Assembly (NCBI RefSeq): GCF_030546575.1
Contig: NZ_JAUOTN010000002.1
Span: forward strand, 1-64,000
Direction of reading: 5' to 3'
Length of the DNA stretch: 64,000 nt
Source of the DNA: Pontibacter coccineus
GTDB lineage: Bacteria > Bacteroidota > Bacteroidia > Cytophagales > Hymenobacteraceae
Shown here: positions 17,463 to 26,746 of the stretch, piece by piece
How positions within the stretch are numbered: the stretch's first letter is position 1
How the letters are laid out: every line of letters starts with the position of its first letter
The notes under the pieces: model-generated
Databases searched by the model: none
Seen by the model: the letters and a program-made list of their open reading frames with translations, nothing else
Told to the model about the DNA's origin: nothing
Made by a program: the position numbers and the translations under genes

Positions 17463-19940
17463 TCAATTCTCAAAACCCTCGTCGTCCCCGCCGTTCTGTT
17501 CGTTCGGTCGGCGGCGATCGCGGTTGTTGCCCTCGCTGTTGAGGCGGTAGGTGAAACCCAGGTAAACGATGCGGCTCTGGCGGCGGTTCTCGCTCTCGGT
17601 TCTGAACTCCGGGCCGAAGCTCAGGAAGTTGAACTGGCGCGTGTTGAACACATCCGACACCCGAAGCGAGATGGTGCCCTTCTTTTTGAGCACATCCTTT
17701 TTCATGGCCAGGTCAGCGCTGAACATCTGCTCCATACGGCCCTGTATGTCCGCCGTCGGGGCGCGGTAGAAACCGGACAGCTGGATGTTCAGGTCCTCCC
17801 ACACGGTAAAGGTAGAGTTCACCTTCGAGTTCCAGCTGAATTGCGCATTGCTCAGTTCCGTGTCGCCCTGGGTGGTATTGAGCTGTGTCCGGAAGCCGGA
17901 AATACTGCCGTTGATGCGCCACCATTTCGTAGCCGGGTAGTTGAATCCGAGCTCAGCGCCGTAGGCCCGGTTGTCGGAGATGTTCAGGAAGGTCGTCTCG
18001 GTGGCAGGTACGGTGTCGTTGCCGACGATGACGTTGGTGGCCATCCGGAAGCGCTCTATCTCATCCAAGGTATGGCGGTAAAAGACAGTCGCATTGATGG
18101 AGGCCTCACCCCAGTACTTGAGGTAGCCCAGCTCCAGTGAATTGACGAACTCCGGCTTGAGTTCCGGGTTGCCGTAATGCACACTAAAACGGTCCGAGCG
18201 GTCGACAAACGGATTCAGGAAGCGGCTGCGAGGCCTGTTGATGCGGCGGCTGTAACTGAACTGCAGCTTGTTTTCCGGGTTGAAATTCTTGGTGATGAAG
18301 AACGTCGGGAAGAGGCTGAAGTAGTCGTTGTTGTCCTTTCTACCCTCGGTGCGCAAATCGGTTTTGGTTACTGTTTGCTCGGCACGCAAGCCGACCTGGT
18401 AACTGATAGACTTATATTTGTTGCTGTAGTTGGAGTAGACAGAGTAGATGTTCTGGTCGAAGACGAAATGGTTGCTCTGGTCGGTGCTGTAGACCAGGTC
18501 GCCGGTTTCGTTGTTGCGGTTGAAGAAGCGGGAGTCCTCGTCCAGCCGCTCGAAGGAGCTGCGGAAGCCGGCCTCAAAACGACTGTTTTCTGAGATGGGG
18601 TGCACGTAATCGGCCTTGGCGACTATCTCCCGGTTGGCATCGTCCACCAGTGTCTGTTGCACCTCCGGAAGGGTTCCTTGGAAGCCACTCTGCTCGTTGT
18701 AGAGTGCCACTTCATCATCAATGTTGGTGTTATAGACGATATCGGCCGTCAGTTCCTGCCCCTTCCGCTCAAAAGTCTGGCGGTAGCCGAGCGTCACGTC
18801 CACAGCATTCTCGTTTTCCTCTTCATCGGTGTTGCGCGTGCGGGTGCTCACCAATTGGCGGTTCTCGTCCTCAAAACGGTAAAAGATGTTGTTGTAGCCG
18901 GTGTCGCGGCCGAAGCGGTAGATGCCCGATGCTGACAAGGTATGGCGGGGCGTGAGGAAATAGTCAGCGCCCAACCGGAAGCTGTGCGAGATGTCCTTGC
19001 TGTTGCGCGTGCCTTCCTGCAGGCGGTAGCTGGTGCTGTCCTGCTGCCCGAAGTCGTTCAAATGGTAGTTGGTCGTAAAACTGTTGCTTTCCCCCGGCCG
19101 GGTGCGCTGCCTGAAATCGTAGCCGGAGTTCAAAGACCACTTGTAGTAGCGGTAGTTCAGGTTGAGCGAGGTGTTGTAGTTGTCGTAGGTGCCGGCCGTG
19201 ACGGAGGCAGAGCCATTGAAGCCAGGCTTTTTCTCTTTCTTGAGCACCAGGTTGATGATGCCCGATGTTCCCTCCGGGTTGTACTTGGACGAAGGGTTGG
19301 TGATCAGTTCGATGCTCTCAATCAGGTTGGCGGGGATCTGGTCGAGGGTGAGGTTGGAGAGGGCGGAGCGCTTGCCATCCACAAGGATGGTGACGTTGGA
19401 GCTGCCGCGCATGCTCACATTGCCATCCACGTCCACGGTCACAGAGGGTAAATTCTGCATCACCTCAGCCACCGAGCCACTTTCGGCGTTGATATCCTGG
19501 CTCACGTTCACGACCCGCTTGTCCAGTTCAAACGATACGATGGGCCGCTCGGTCACAATCTGTACTTCTTTCAAGCGCGTGGCGCCACCCCGCACAGGTA
19601 TAGCGCCCAACTGCAGATTGGCGTTGGCAGCCGTAATAGCGATGTTGGATATGAATTTAGTAGGATAGCCTACCGAGGAAATGCGCAAAATAAAACGCCC
19701 CTGTGGCACGCGGGCCAGTTCGAATTTCCCCTCCATGTCGGAAGTGGCGCCGGTCACCAGACTGGAGTCGCGGGCAGTAAGGAGCACAATATTGGCAAAG
19801 CCGAGCGGGGCCTTGGTTTCTTCGTCCTGCACCGTTCCGGAGATGCGACCCTGCGTAACGGTTTCCTGAGCCAGGAGCGTGGTACTGAAGATAAGTAGTA
19901 GAAAAAGAACGAGGGGTAATGGTAAGGTATAGGCTCTCAT
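17463..19940 (-). CDS. TonB-dependent-type outer membrane beta-barrel protein (OMP_b-brl_3)
   Basis: 825 residues. A signal peptide (about 1-24, ending LLAQE) is followed by a CarboxypepD_reg domain (about 30-115; GRISGTVQDEETKAPLGFANIV in parts). A plug-like domain comes next (about 130-235; NVSMRGSSNVTILVDGKRSALSN and NPSSKYNPEGTSGIINLVLKK in parts). A long barrel ends with RIVYLGFTYR and a Gly/Asp/Asn-rich charged tail. This matches OMP_b-brl_3 outer membrane proteins of Bacteroidota. They resemble TonB-dependent receptors, but the ligand is unknown. No SusD-like partner is adjacent, arguing against a SusC role. Confidence 0.88.
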   Translation of the reverse strand: MRAYTLPLPLVLFLLLIFSTTLLAQETVTQGRISGTVQDEETKAPLGFANIVLLTARDSSLVTGATSDMEGKFELARVPQGRFILRISSVGYPTKFISNIAITAANANLQLGAIPVRGGATRLKEVQIVTERPIVSFELDKRVVNVSQDINAESGSVAEVMQNLPSVTVDVDGNVSMRGSSNVTILVDGKRSALSNLTLDQIPANLIESIELITNPSSKYNPEGTSGIINLVLKKEKKPGFNGSASVTAGTYDNYNTSLNLNYRYYKWSLNSGYDFRQRTRPGESNSFTTNYHLNDFGQQDSTSYRLQEGTRNSKDISHSFRLGADYFLTPRHTLSASGIYRFGRDTGYNNIFYRFEDENRQLVSTRTRNTDEEENENAVDVTLGYRQTFERKGQELTADIVYNTNIDDEVALYNEQSGFQGTLPEVQQTLVDDANREIVAKADYVHPISENSRFEAGFRSSFERLDEDSRFFNRNNETGDLVYSTDQSNHFVFDQNIYSVYSNYSNKYKSISYQVGLRAEQTVTKTDLRTEGRKDNNDYFSLFPTFFITKNFNPENKLQFSYSRRINRPRSRFLNPFVDRSDRFSVHYGNPELKPEFVNSLELGYLKYWGEASINATVFYRHTLDEIERFRMATNVIVGNDTVPATETTFLNISDNRAYGAELGFNYPATKWWRINGSISGFRTQLNTTQGDTELSNAQFSWNSKVNSTFTVWEDLNIQLSGFYRAPTADIQGRMEQMFSADLAMKKDVLKKKGTISLRVSDVFNTRQFNFLSFGPEFRTESENRRQSRIVYLGFTYRLNSEGNNRDRRRPNEQNGGDDEGFEN

Positions 19941-20186
19941 AGTTTTTATATACGGGTAATCCAGGAAGGTGCTTTTGTCGCCTCAGGGTGTGAGGGCAGC
20001 AGATGGGAGTGGCGGTGAAAAAGTAATAACCGGGGTACGCCGCTGTTCTTTTAACGGAAATGACGGTTTCCCCCGGCTCAACTTTTAGCCATAGGTAAGA
20101 CAAGCTTTAGCCGGGAAGGTTTAAACGGCGCAGTAAAAAAACTTAAAAAATATACCTGCAGGGTATAAGTGCTGTGCTTCAGTTGT

Positions 20187-20717
20187 TTAGCGTGTGATCT
20201 TGCTCAGGAAATCCCACACCACCACGCCGGTTGCCACCGAAATGTTGAGTGAATGCTTAGTGCCGAACTGCGGGATCTCGAGCACGAAATCAGAATGATG
20301 GATGACCTCCTGCTCCACGCCAAACACCTCGTTGCCCAGCACCAGGGCATAATGCTGTTCTGGCTCAGGTATAAACTCATTCAGCTTCACGCTATTCTCG
20401 GCCTGTTCCACCGAGCCAATCGTATACCCCTGTTCTTTTAGCTGCTGTACCAGCTCCAGTGTGTCAGGCACATGCTCCCAGTCTACCGACTCGGTGGCGC
20501 CCAGCGCCGTTTTCTCAATATCTCGGTGGGGTGGGGTGCCGGTGATGCCGCACAGGTATACCTTCTCTACCATAAACGCATCGGCGGTACGGAAGACGGA
20601 GCCCACATTATTGAGGCTACGCACATTGTCGAGCACCAAGACTAACGGTATTTTTTTCTTATTTTTGAATTCTTCAACCGAGTCGCGGTTGAGGTCGTCC
20701 ATGGAGAGTTTTCGCAT
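20187..20717 (-). CDS. TrmH/SpoU-family RNA 2'-O-methyltransferase
   Basis: 176 residues from ATG 20717 (MRKLSMDDLNRDS); the frame is open further upstream but that stretch covers intergenic repeats. The SPOUT motifs are clear: motif 1 NVGSVFRTADAF, motif 2 LVLGNEVFGVEQEV and motif 3 IPQFGTKHSLNISVATGVVVWDF. The enzyme would use S-adenosylmethionine to methylate a ribose 2'-hydroxyl in tRNA or rRNA. The target base cannot be told. The gene stands alone, next to repeat array B. Confidence 0.88.
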   Translation of the reverse strand: MRKLSMDDLNRDSVEEFKNKKKIPLVLVLDNVRSLNNVGSVFRTADAFMVEKVYLCGITGTPPHRDIEKTALGATESVDWEHVPDTLELVQQLKEQGYTIGSVEQAENSVKLNEFIPEPEQHYALVLGNEVFGVEQEVIHHSDFVLEIPQFGTKHSLNISVATGVVVWDFLSKITR

Positions 20718-20819
20718 TGGGATGTTGGTAATGGGTGATGTGGCAAAGGTACAAAGGACTTCTGCACAGGTATAGCATGGGCCTTGTCTGGGTGCAAAGG
20801 TACAAAGAAGGGTTGTTTG

Positions 20820-21240
20820 AATCTTTATATAGGGCCCCTTTCCCAAGGATTTACAGGGTTTTAGGATCGACAGGATTTCTATGCACATTTGTCATCCCCT
20901 ACCTCCTTCGAAGGGGAACTTTTTGGCCAATAACAGTTTACAGGTATAAGTTAATAGTTTGTGCTGCTAGCTGACTGAACACACCCCTACCCCTCTCAAG
21001 AGGGGAATTAGCCACTACTGCTTTACAGGTATAAGGGCTGTAGTTTCAGTTATTGTTGCGCACCACTGGCAGGTATAGCAAAAGTAACTTGCATTGAACC
21101 TACGAAGCAAATAGCACTAGCCAGGTGCACCGACGACGATTTTTTGTTTGAGCGTTCAGCGAGTTTGGAGCGTCTTGATTTTTTTGCTTACTTTTTTCAT
21201 CAAGGAAAAAAGTAAGGCCCGCCCGGCCAGGGCAGGCAAT
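20820..21240. repeat. Composite array of dispersed intergenic repeats, copy B (mirror of copy A)
   Basis: The 699-bp gap before mutS holds the same units as 9.6-10.26 kb in reverse order and orientation. These are GGGCCCC ... CCAAGGATTTACAGG ... GACAGGATT at 20820-20880, hairpins at 20903 and 20990, then TGAGCGTTCAGCGAGTTTGGAG at 21148-21170. A perfect 11-bp inverted repeat CTTACTTTTTT / AAAAAAGTAAG lies at 21187-21216. ORFs through this area run across the repeats and are not supported. Confidence 0.7.
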
Positions 21241-21416
21241 GAAACAACACTGGTTGCTATACCTGTACCAGCCGTAGCTACAAAGCAAAGTATGCTATAC
21301 CTATACCTGGCCCAGGGCCCCACTATAGTAGACACAAGCGAGGACGTTCGCGCCATAATGCGCGCTAAAACAATTAAGATTAACCGGGAAAGCATTCCCA
21401 ACAAAGAGATACAGGT

Positions 21417-24047
21417 ATGAAAGGAGGAGACAACGGCACTGTAACCCCACTGATGAAGCAATACAACGCCATTAAGGCGAAGCATCCGGGCGCGCTGCTG
21501 CTTTTCAGGGTAGGGGACTTCTACGAAACCTTTGGCGAAGACGCTATCAGGGCCAGCAAGATATTGGACATTGTGCTGACTAAGCGCGGTGCCGGCTCAA
21601 GCTCTGAGACGGCACTGGCCGGTTTCCCGCATCACTCCCTCGACACCTACCTGCCCAAACTGGTGCGCGCTGGTGAGCGTGTCGCCATATGCGACCAGCT
21701 GGAAGACCCGAAATCCGTGAAAGGCATTGTGAAGCGAGGGGTAACCGAACTGGTAACACCGGGCGTTTCCTTCAATGACCAGGTGCTGGAGCGGCGCAGC
21801 AACAACTACCTGGCGGCTGTGCATTTTGGGAAAACCGAAGCAGGTGTTTCCTTTCTGGATATTTCCACCGGCGAGTTCATTACCGCGCAGGGCGACAAGA
21901 ACTACATCGGCAAGCTGCTGCAAAGCCTGGCGCCGGCCGAGGTGCTCTTCTGCAAGCGCGAGAAGGAAACTTTCTTCCAGAGCTACGGCCCCGATTTTCG
22001 CTTCTATGCGCTGGAGGAATGGGTGTTCAGCTACGATTTTGCTTACGAGTCGCTGACGCGGCACTTTAATACCACTTCGCTCAAGGGCTTTGGCATCGAA
22101 GGGATGCAGGAGGCCATCACTTCAGCAGGTGCCATCCTGCATTACCTCTCTGAAACGCACCACCACGAGATCAGCCACATTGCTACCATCTCCCGCCTGG
22201 AGGAGGACAAATACGTGTGGCTCGACCGCTTCACGGTGCGCAACCTGGAACTGGTATACCCGCAGAACCAGGACGGGGTGCCGCTGATCCAGATACTCGA
22301 CCAGACCACGACGCCGATGGGCGCCCGCCTGCTCAAAAAATGGGTGGTGCTGCCACTGAAAGATGTGGTGCAGATCAAGCGCCGCCTCGACACAGTGGAG
22401 GCCCTGACCCAGCACAGCGAACTGCTCGACGAGCTATACCTGCACCTGAAACAAATAAACGACCTCGAACGACTAATCTCGAAAGTGGCCGTGCGCCGCG
22501 TGAACCCACGGGAACTCATGCAACTGGCGAAAGCCCTGGACGCGATTCAACCGATCAAAAAAATGCTGGCGGCAAGTGGTATACCTGCCCTCGTAAAGTT
22601 GGCCGATCAGTTGGCGCCATGCGATGGGCTACGTGAAGAGATTAAGAACATCCTGAAGCCGGATGCCCCGATGCTCACCAACCAGGGCAACATGATCAAT
22701 GATGGGGTAAATGAGGAGCTGGACGAACTGCGCCAGATCGCCTTTTCGGGCAAGGACTACCTGGCCCAGCTGCAGCAGCGGGAGGTGCGCAATACAGGGA
22801 TTAGCTCACTGAAGATCGCTTATAATAAGGTGTTCGGTTACTACCTGGAAGTGACGCACGCGCATAAGGACAAAGTGCCGGCCAGCTGGATCCGTAAGCA
22901 GACGCTGGTGAATGCGGAACGCTACATTACCGAGGAGCTCAAGACCTACGAAGAGAAGATATTGAACGCCGAGGAGCGCATCTATACAATCGAATTCGGC
23001 CTCTTCAACGAATTGGTGCTGCAGGCGATGGATTATGTGGGGCAGATCCAGCAAAACGCCAAAGTTATTGCTGTGATCGACTGCCTGAGTGCTTTTGCAG
23101 GTATAGCCGTGGCCGGCAACTATGTGAAGCCGGAGGTCAGCGACAGCCATGTGCTCGACATCCGCAAGGGCCGCCACCCGGTGATCGAAAAGCAACTGCC
23201 GCTGGGGGAGGAGTATGTGCCCAACGATATCTACCTCGACAACGAGGAGCAGCAGGTCATCATCATCACCGGTCCGAACATGGCCGGTAAAAGTGCTCTG
23301 TTGCGCCAGACAGCCCTCATCGTACTGATGGCGCAAATCGGCTGTTTTGTGCCGGCCGAGGCGGCTAACATTGGTATCATTGACAAAATCTTTACCCGCG
23401 TGGGCGCCTCAGACAACCTCTCGAAGGGTGAGTCGACCTTTATGGTGGAGATGACCGAGACGGCCAGCATCCTCAACAACCTCTCGGATCGCAGCCTGGT
23501 GCTGATGGACGAGATCGGCCGCGGCACCAGTACGTATGACGGTATTTCGATTGCCTGGGCCATAGTAGAGCACCTGCACAACCACCCGAAGTTCCGGGCC
23601 AAAACGCTATTTGCCACGCACTACCATGAACTGAACCAACTGGCGGAGGACTTCCCACGCGTGAAGAACTTCAACGTGTCGGTGAAGGAGACGGGCGGCA
23701 AGATCCTGTTCATGCGCAAGCTGGTGGAAGGCGGCAGCGAGCACAGCTTCGGGATACACGTGGCTCAGATGGCCGGTATGCCAAACAGTGTGGTGCTGCG
23801 CGCCGACGAGATCATGCATCACCTGGAGAAGGAAAAGGTGTCGGAGCAGGCACCGAAGCAGCGCATGAAGACGGCCCCGAAGAATAACTTCCAGTTGAGC
23901 ATGTTTGAGCTGCAGGACCCACAACTGCAGCGCGTCAAAGAACTCATGGAGCAACTTGATATTAACACTATAACGCCGGTAGAGGCACTTTTGAAACTCA
24001 ACGAACTCAAATTATTGTTGAAAGATAAAGGCGAAACGGTGCGATGA
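21417..24047 (+). CDS. mutS: DNA mismatch repair protein MutS
   Basis: 876 residues, full length. The N-terminal mismatch-recognition domain begins TPLMKQYNAIKAKHPG with the Phe-x-Glu motif in GDFYETFGEDA. Connector, lever and clamp domains follow. The ATPase has Walker A GPNMAGKS at residues 619-626, SKGESTFMVEM, Walker B LVLMDEIGRGTSTYDG near 695-710, and FATHYHEL. MutS dimers bind mismatches in new DNA and recruit MutL in an ATP-dependent way. The start at 21417 places the conserved TPLMKQ at residues 10-15, as in relatives. Confidence 0.97.
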   Translation: MKGGDNGTVTPLMKQYNAIKAKHPGALLLFRVGDFYETFGEDAIRASKILDIVLTKRGAGSSSETALAGFPHHSLDTYLPKLVRAGERVAICDQLEDPKSVKGIVKRGVTELVTPGVSFNDQVLERRSNNYLAAVHFGKTEAGVSFLDISTGEFITAQGDKNYIGKLLQSLAPAEVLFCKREKETFFQSYGPDFRFYALEEWVFSYDFAYESLTRHFNTTSLKGFGIEGMQEAITSAGAILHYLSETHHHEISHIATISRLEEDKYVWLDRFTVRNLELVYPQNQDGVPLIQILDQTTTPMGARLLKKWVVLPLKDVVQIKRRLDTVEALTQHSELLDELYLHLKQINDLERLISKVAVRRVNPRELMQLAKALDAIQPIKKMLAASGIPALVKLADQLAPCDGLREEIKNILKPDAPMLTNQGNMINDGVNEELDELRQIAFSGKDYLAQLQQREVRNTGISSLKIAYNKVFGYYLEVTHAHKDKVPASWIRKQTLVNAERYITEELKTYEEKILNAEERIYTIEFGLFNELVLQAMDYVGQIQQNAKVIAVIDCLSAFAGIAVAGNYVKPEVSDSHVLDIRKGRHPVIEKQLPLGEEYVPNDIYLDNEEQQVIIITGPNMAGKSALLRQTALIVLMAQIGCFVPAEAANIGIIDKIFTRVGASDNLSKGESTFMVEMTETASILNNLSDRSLVLMDEIGRGTSTYDGISIAWAIVEHLHNHPKFRAKTLFATHYHELNQLAEDFPRVKNFNVSVKETGGKILFMRKLVEGGSEHSFGIHVAQMAGMPNSVVLRADEIMHHLEKEKVSEQAPKQRMKTAPKNNFQLSMFELQDPQLQRVKELMEQLDINTITPVEALLKLNELKLLLKDKGETVR

Positions 24048-24143
24048 AAGGTATAGACATGAAGCGTCTGGCATTTTTTGAAAATTTTGTCGCTGAAAAT
24101 CAGTGTAAAGTGAAAAAGTGATGGAAAATTTTAGCGCTCCCTC

Positions 24144-24173
24144 TTGACTTCTGATTTTTTGTCTATATCTTTG
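24144..24173 (+). promoter_or_regulatory. Promoter of tRNA-Gly
   Basis: A -33 element TTGAC (24144-24148) and a -7 element TATCTTTG (24166-24173, consensus TAnnTTTG) are separated by about 17 bp. They sit about 40 bp before tRNA-Gly. This is the typical Bacteroidota promoter layout. Confidence 0.65.
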
Positions 24174-24213
24174 TATCACTAAATCGCTAAGGGGGTTTAG
24201 GGAATGACTAAAA

Positions 24214-24286
24214 GCGGGAGTAGCTCAGTTGGTAGAGCGCGACCTTGCCAAGGTCGAGGTCGCGAGTTCGAACCTCGTCTCCCGCT
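24214..24286 (+). tRNA. tRNA-Gly (GCC)
   Basis: The 73-nt sequence folds into a cloverleaf: acceptor GCGGGAG pairs with CTCCCGC, the D-loop has AGCTCAGTTGGTAGAGC, the anticodon arm CCTTGCCAAGG carries GCC, and the T-arm has GTTCGAACC. Discriminator base is T; CCA is not encoded. A terminator follows at 24304. Confidence 0.97.
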
Positions 24287-24303
24287 CAAAAAAGGCAAAT
24301 TGA

Positions 24304-24338
24304 CAAAGACGTTGTGATAAGCAACGTCTTTGTTTTTT
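24304..24338 (+). terminator. Rho-independent terminator after tRNA-Gly
   Basis: CAAAGACGTTG and CAACGTCTTTG pair over 11 bp around a seven-base loop and are followed by six T residues. It separates tRNA-Gly from tRNA-Leu. Confidence 0.8.
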
Positions 24339-24371
24339 AAAGTCACCCCTCCGAAAAACGCTTCGGAAGGC

Positions 24372-24455
24372 GCCGGGATGGTGGAATTGGTAGACACGCA
24401 AGACTTAAAATCTTGTGAGCGCAAGCTCGTGCGGGTTCGATTCCCGCTCCTGGTA
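24372..24455 (+). tRNA. tRNA-Leu (TAA), integration site of the mobile element
   Basis: 84 nt with a long variable arm, as in leucine tRNAs. Anticodon arm CAAGACTTAAAATCTTG gives TAA. The acceptor GCCGGGA pairs with TCCTGGT using two G-U wobbles, and the T-arm has GGGTTCGATTCCC. The last 11 bases plus five downstream form the 16-bp direct repeat found again at 33494-33509, so the gene keeps its 3' end after integration of the element. Confidence 0.95.
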
Positions 24456-24460
24456 CTGAA
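24445..24460 (+). repeat. attL core
   Basis: CGCTCCTGGTACTGAA, identical to 33494-33509. It covers the acceptor 3' strand of tRNA-Leu. Which of the 16 bases hold the strand exchange cannot be read from the sequence. Confidence 0.85.
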
Positions 24461-24490
24461 CTTACTATATTTGGGTAACCAAATGTTAAG

Positions 24491-24525
24491 AAAAACCCGC
24501 TTGGAACGCATCTAAGCGGGTTTTT
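24491..24525 (+). terminator. Terminator just inside attL
   Basis: AAAAACCCGCTT pairs with AAGCGGGTTTTT around an 11-base loop. It lies inside the element and ends the tRNA-Leu transcript, replacing the host terminator now displaced beyond attR (33521). Confidence 0.75.
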
Positions 24526-24579
24526 GCTTTTATAGTCTTTCCCTAATACACCCCGCTTTTTCCCTTGTTTTGATGTTAT

Positions 24580-24608
24580 TTGTAACCAGTTTGTAACTCG
24601 TTTGTAAC
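24580..24608 (+). promoter_or_regulatory. Integrase arm-type site candidates, left end
   Basis: Three copies of TTGTAAC start at 24580, 24591 and 24602, exactly 11 bp apart, so they face one side of the helix. An 18-bp part (TGTAACCAGTTTGTAACT, 24581-24598) is repeated identically at 33414-33431 near attR. Such paired phased repeats are typical of arm sites bound by the N-terminal domain of tyrosine integrases. They lie 50 bp before int and could also regulate it. Confidence 0.65.
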
Positions 24609-24657
24609 TGATGTAAATATCTTTTCTTATATTGTATAAGAAAGGAATACAAAAGCT

Positions 24658-25752
24658 ATGCAAGGGAAAAAACGGGCCCCAAAAGAACCAGTAAGGCTGA
24701 GGGAAAAGAAACTGGCAAACGGTAAACTGAGCCTGTACTTAGATTTCTACTATGAGGGTGTAAGGGAATTTGAGTTCCTGAAACTGTATATAGTTGCAAA
24801 GCCTAAGGATAAGCTAGAAAAGGACTCTAATAAGACCGTTCTGGAGCTTGCACAGCGCATCAAAGCCAAACGCACAGAGGAACTGCTAACAGGAGCACTG
24901 AACCTGAGTTCTAAGACACAGGGCTCAGTGGACTTTGTGCAGTACTGGCAGGCTTACAATACCCAATACACAAAGGCAGATCATAGGGTACTGAGTGCCT
25001 GCCTGAATAAGTTCAAAGCCTTTCTAAAAGACAGGTATGATATAGCCCGCCTGCCTTGCAAAGACCTTACCCCAAACCTTGCAATAGCCTTTAAGGATTA
25101 CCTGGAATCCAAACAGACAGGCGATGGCCCTCAGACTTACTTTACCCGCTTTAAGAAAGTGGTAAAGCATGGCATGAGGGAAAACCTGTTCCCTAGTTAC
25201 CCACTGCCTGAGAAGGTAAAGTTTAAGAGCGGGGGTATGAATAAGGGGGTACTGAACTTAGATGAGATCAAAGCATTAGCGGCCGCCCATTGTGGTAACG
25301 AGGTAATAAAGCGGGCCTTTCTGTTTGCCTGCAATACTGGCTTAAGGTTTGGCGATATAAAATCCCTTAAATGGCAGGATATAGGCGGCTCAGAGCTATT
25401 TGTAGTGCAGAACAAGACTAAGGAGGTGCTCAGGCTTAAACTCAATCAGAACGCCCTTAAGCTGATAGGGGAGCGGGGCAAACCTGAAAGCTTGGTATTT
25501 CCTTTACCATCATTTGAGGGCTCAGTTAAGACTGTTAAGAATTGGGTAGCAAGAGCGGGTATAGATAAGCGCATTACCTGGCACAGTGCCCGCCATTCCT
25601 TTGCTACCAACATACTTGTATTGGGGTATGACATTAAAACCCTTTCCCAGCTCTTAGGCCATACCTCCATACAGCACACACAAAAGTACCTGAGCATTGC
25701 AGACGAGCGCAAAGCACAGGCTGTAAATGCCTTACCAGACCTTAATTTTTAA
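24658..25752 (+). CDS. Tyrosine recombinase (integrase) of the element
   Basis: 364 residues. An N-terminal arm-binding domain (about 10-85; LREKKLANGKLSLYLDFYYEG in part) precedes a SAM-like core-binding domain (about 95-190) and a catalytic domain (about 205-355). The full catalytic set is visible: R230 (TGLRFGD), H309 and R312 (HSARH), H335 (LLGHTS) and nucleophile Y344 (QKYLSI). This is the Bacteroidota phage/transposon integrase type. It lies directly inside attL next to tRNA-Leu, as expected for the enzyme that put the element there. No frameshift is seen, so it may still be active. Confidence 0.95.
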   Translation: MQGKKRAPKEPVRLREKKLANGKLSLYLDFYYEGVREFEFLKLYIVAKPKDKLEKDSNKTVLELAQRIKAKRTEELLTGALNLSSKTQGSVDFVQYWQAYNTQYTKADHRVLSACLNKFKAFLKDRYDIARLPCKDLTPNLAIAFKDYLESKQTGDGPQTYFTRFKKVVKHGMRENLFPSYPLPEKVKFKSGGMNKGVLNLDEIKALAAAHCGNEVIKRAFLFACNTGLRFGDIKSLKWQDIGGSELFVVQNKTKEVLRLKLNQNALKLIGERGKPESLVFPLPSFEGSVKTVKNWVARAGIDKRITWHSARHSFATNILVLGYDIKTLSQLLGHTSIQHTQKYLSIADERKAQAVNALPDLNF

Positions 25753-25792
25753 TAGCTTCCATAAAGAAACATGTAGATTAAATCTGATTGTT

Positions 25793-26746
25793 ATGAATCC
25801 AGGTAGTTATGAATATATGTATGAGAACTCTAAAGAGTTATTTACACTATGGGAAAAGGGGCTTATTTCTCCTGATGATGAAGAATTTAATGAATTTGAG
25901 ATTTTAAAAGAGGTGGCATTTATCGAGCACATATATTCCCGTGTGAGTTTTCTTACTTTTGAATTCCTAGGCCCCTATACAACTTCATTTGCTCGTGAGT
26001 ATACTTTAGCTAATGAAATAGCTATGGTAAATGAGAAGATTCAGCAGGTTAAATCTAATCATTCAAAGGTTTATGCTGAAGTGCTTAATGGGCATGATGG
26101 GAGGATCAATCTAAGCTATGATGAGATTAGAGCCATATTCAATCTTGATTATAAATTACTAACACAGCAGCCATTAAGTCTGCACATGGAATTACTTATT
26201 TACATTAAGTATTTAGGCGTGCTCCAGTGGATAGGTAAGACAGAGAACAAAGGTGTTGTTGATGACTATCATAGCTATTTGAGAGAGCAGAAAAGTAATT
26301 TAAGATGGCCTCCTTATAGAGAAAGCAAACGGTTAAGGCAACTAATTGATAAAGTAGCTCAAAAGGAACAGGTAAGCTACACATGGCAAAACAACCCTAA
26401 TAAGGAACTAACAGAACTTTACCAACGCCTAATTGATAAACAGCTACTACACCCCACCACCACAGTTGAAAAGTTTCAGGCAGTCTTTACAGCTAAGCCT
26501 TTAAAAGAAGTGCAGCCTATTAATTGGATAGGTGCTAAAAACCTGTTAGCATACTTTATAGACTACATTTTTGAGAATAGGCTAATACATTTCAATACTA
26601 ATCAATGGAGCGTTGCTGAAAAATGCTTTACAGATGGTAAGGAGTTGATTAAATCTAAGAATAGGTACTTAGATAACAAGAGCAGTAAGCACCCTGGCAA
26701 ACCAAAAAATTACCACTTAATAGATGATGCCCTAAAAGGTTTATAA
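25793..26746 (+). CDS. Unknown protein of the element (317 residues)
   Basis: From ATG 25793, 40 bp after int; the frame is open back to 25727 but that overlaps int. The protein is soluble, helical and AT-rich in codon use. It shows PINWIGAKNLLAYFIDYIFENRLI and a basic end (KHPGKPKNYHLIDDALKGL). The W-x-G-x-K-x-x-L pattern near the C-terminus resembles a segment of RteC-like and other Bacteroidota mobile-element proteins, but I cannot assign a family. The position between integrase and the HTH gene suggests a role in regulation or excision. Confidence 0.7.
   Translation: MNPGSYEYMYENSKELFTLWEKGLISPDDEEFNEFEILKEVAFIEHIYSRVSFLTFEFLGPYTTSFAREYTLANEIAMVNEKIQQVKSNHSKVYAEVLNGHDGRINLSYDEIRAIFNLDYKLLTQQPLSLHMELLIYIKYLGVLQWIGKTENKGVVDDYHSYLREQKSNLRWPPYRESKRLRQLIDKVAQKEQVSYTWQNNPNKELTELYQRLIDKQLLHPTTTVEKFQAVFTAKPLKEVQPINWIGAKNLLAYFIDYIFENRLIHFNTNQWSVAEKCFTDGKELIKSKNRYLDNKSSKHPGKPKNYHLIDDALKGL

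Noticed and set aside
17280..19451. Several long plus-strand frames under the barrel gene (17280-18140, 18177-18593, 18942-19451)
   Set aside because: They are the reverse frames of a clear OMP_b-brl_3 gene, with composition typical of shadow frames.
21417..21453. AAAGGAGG just after the mutS ATG suggesting a later start
   Set aside because: The next ATG is too far away (25 bases) and would remove the conserved TPLMKQ region; ribosome sites of this kind are little used in Bacteroidota.
24491..24525. Hairpin as attL feature
   Set aside because: Stem with T-run is better explained as a transcription terminator for tRNA-Leu.
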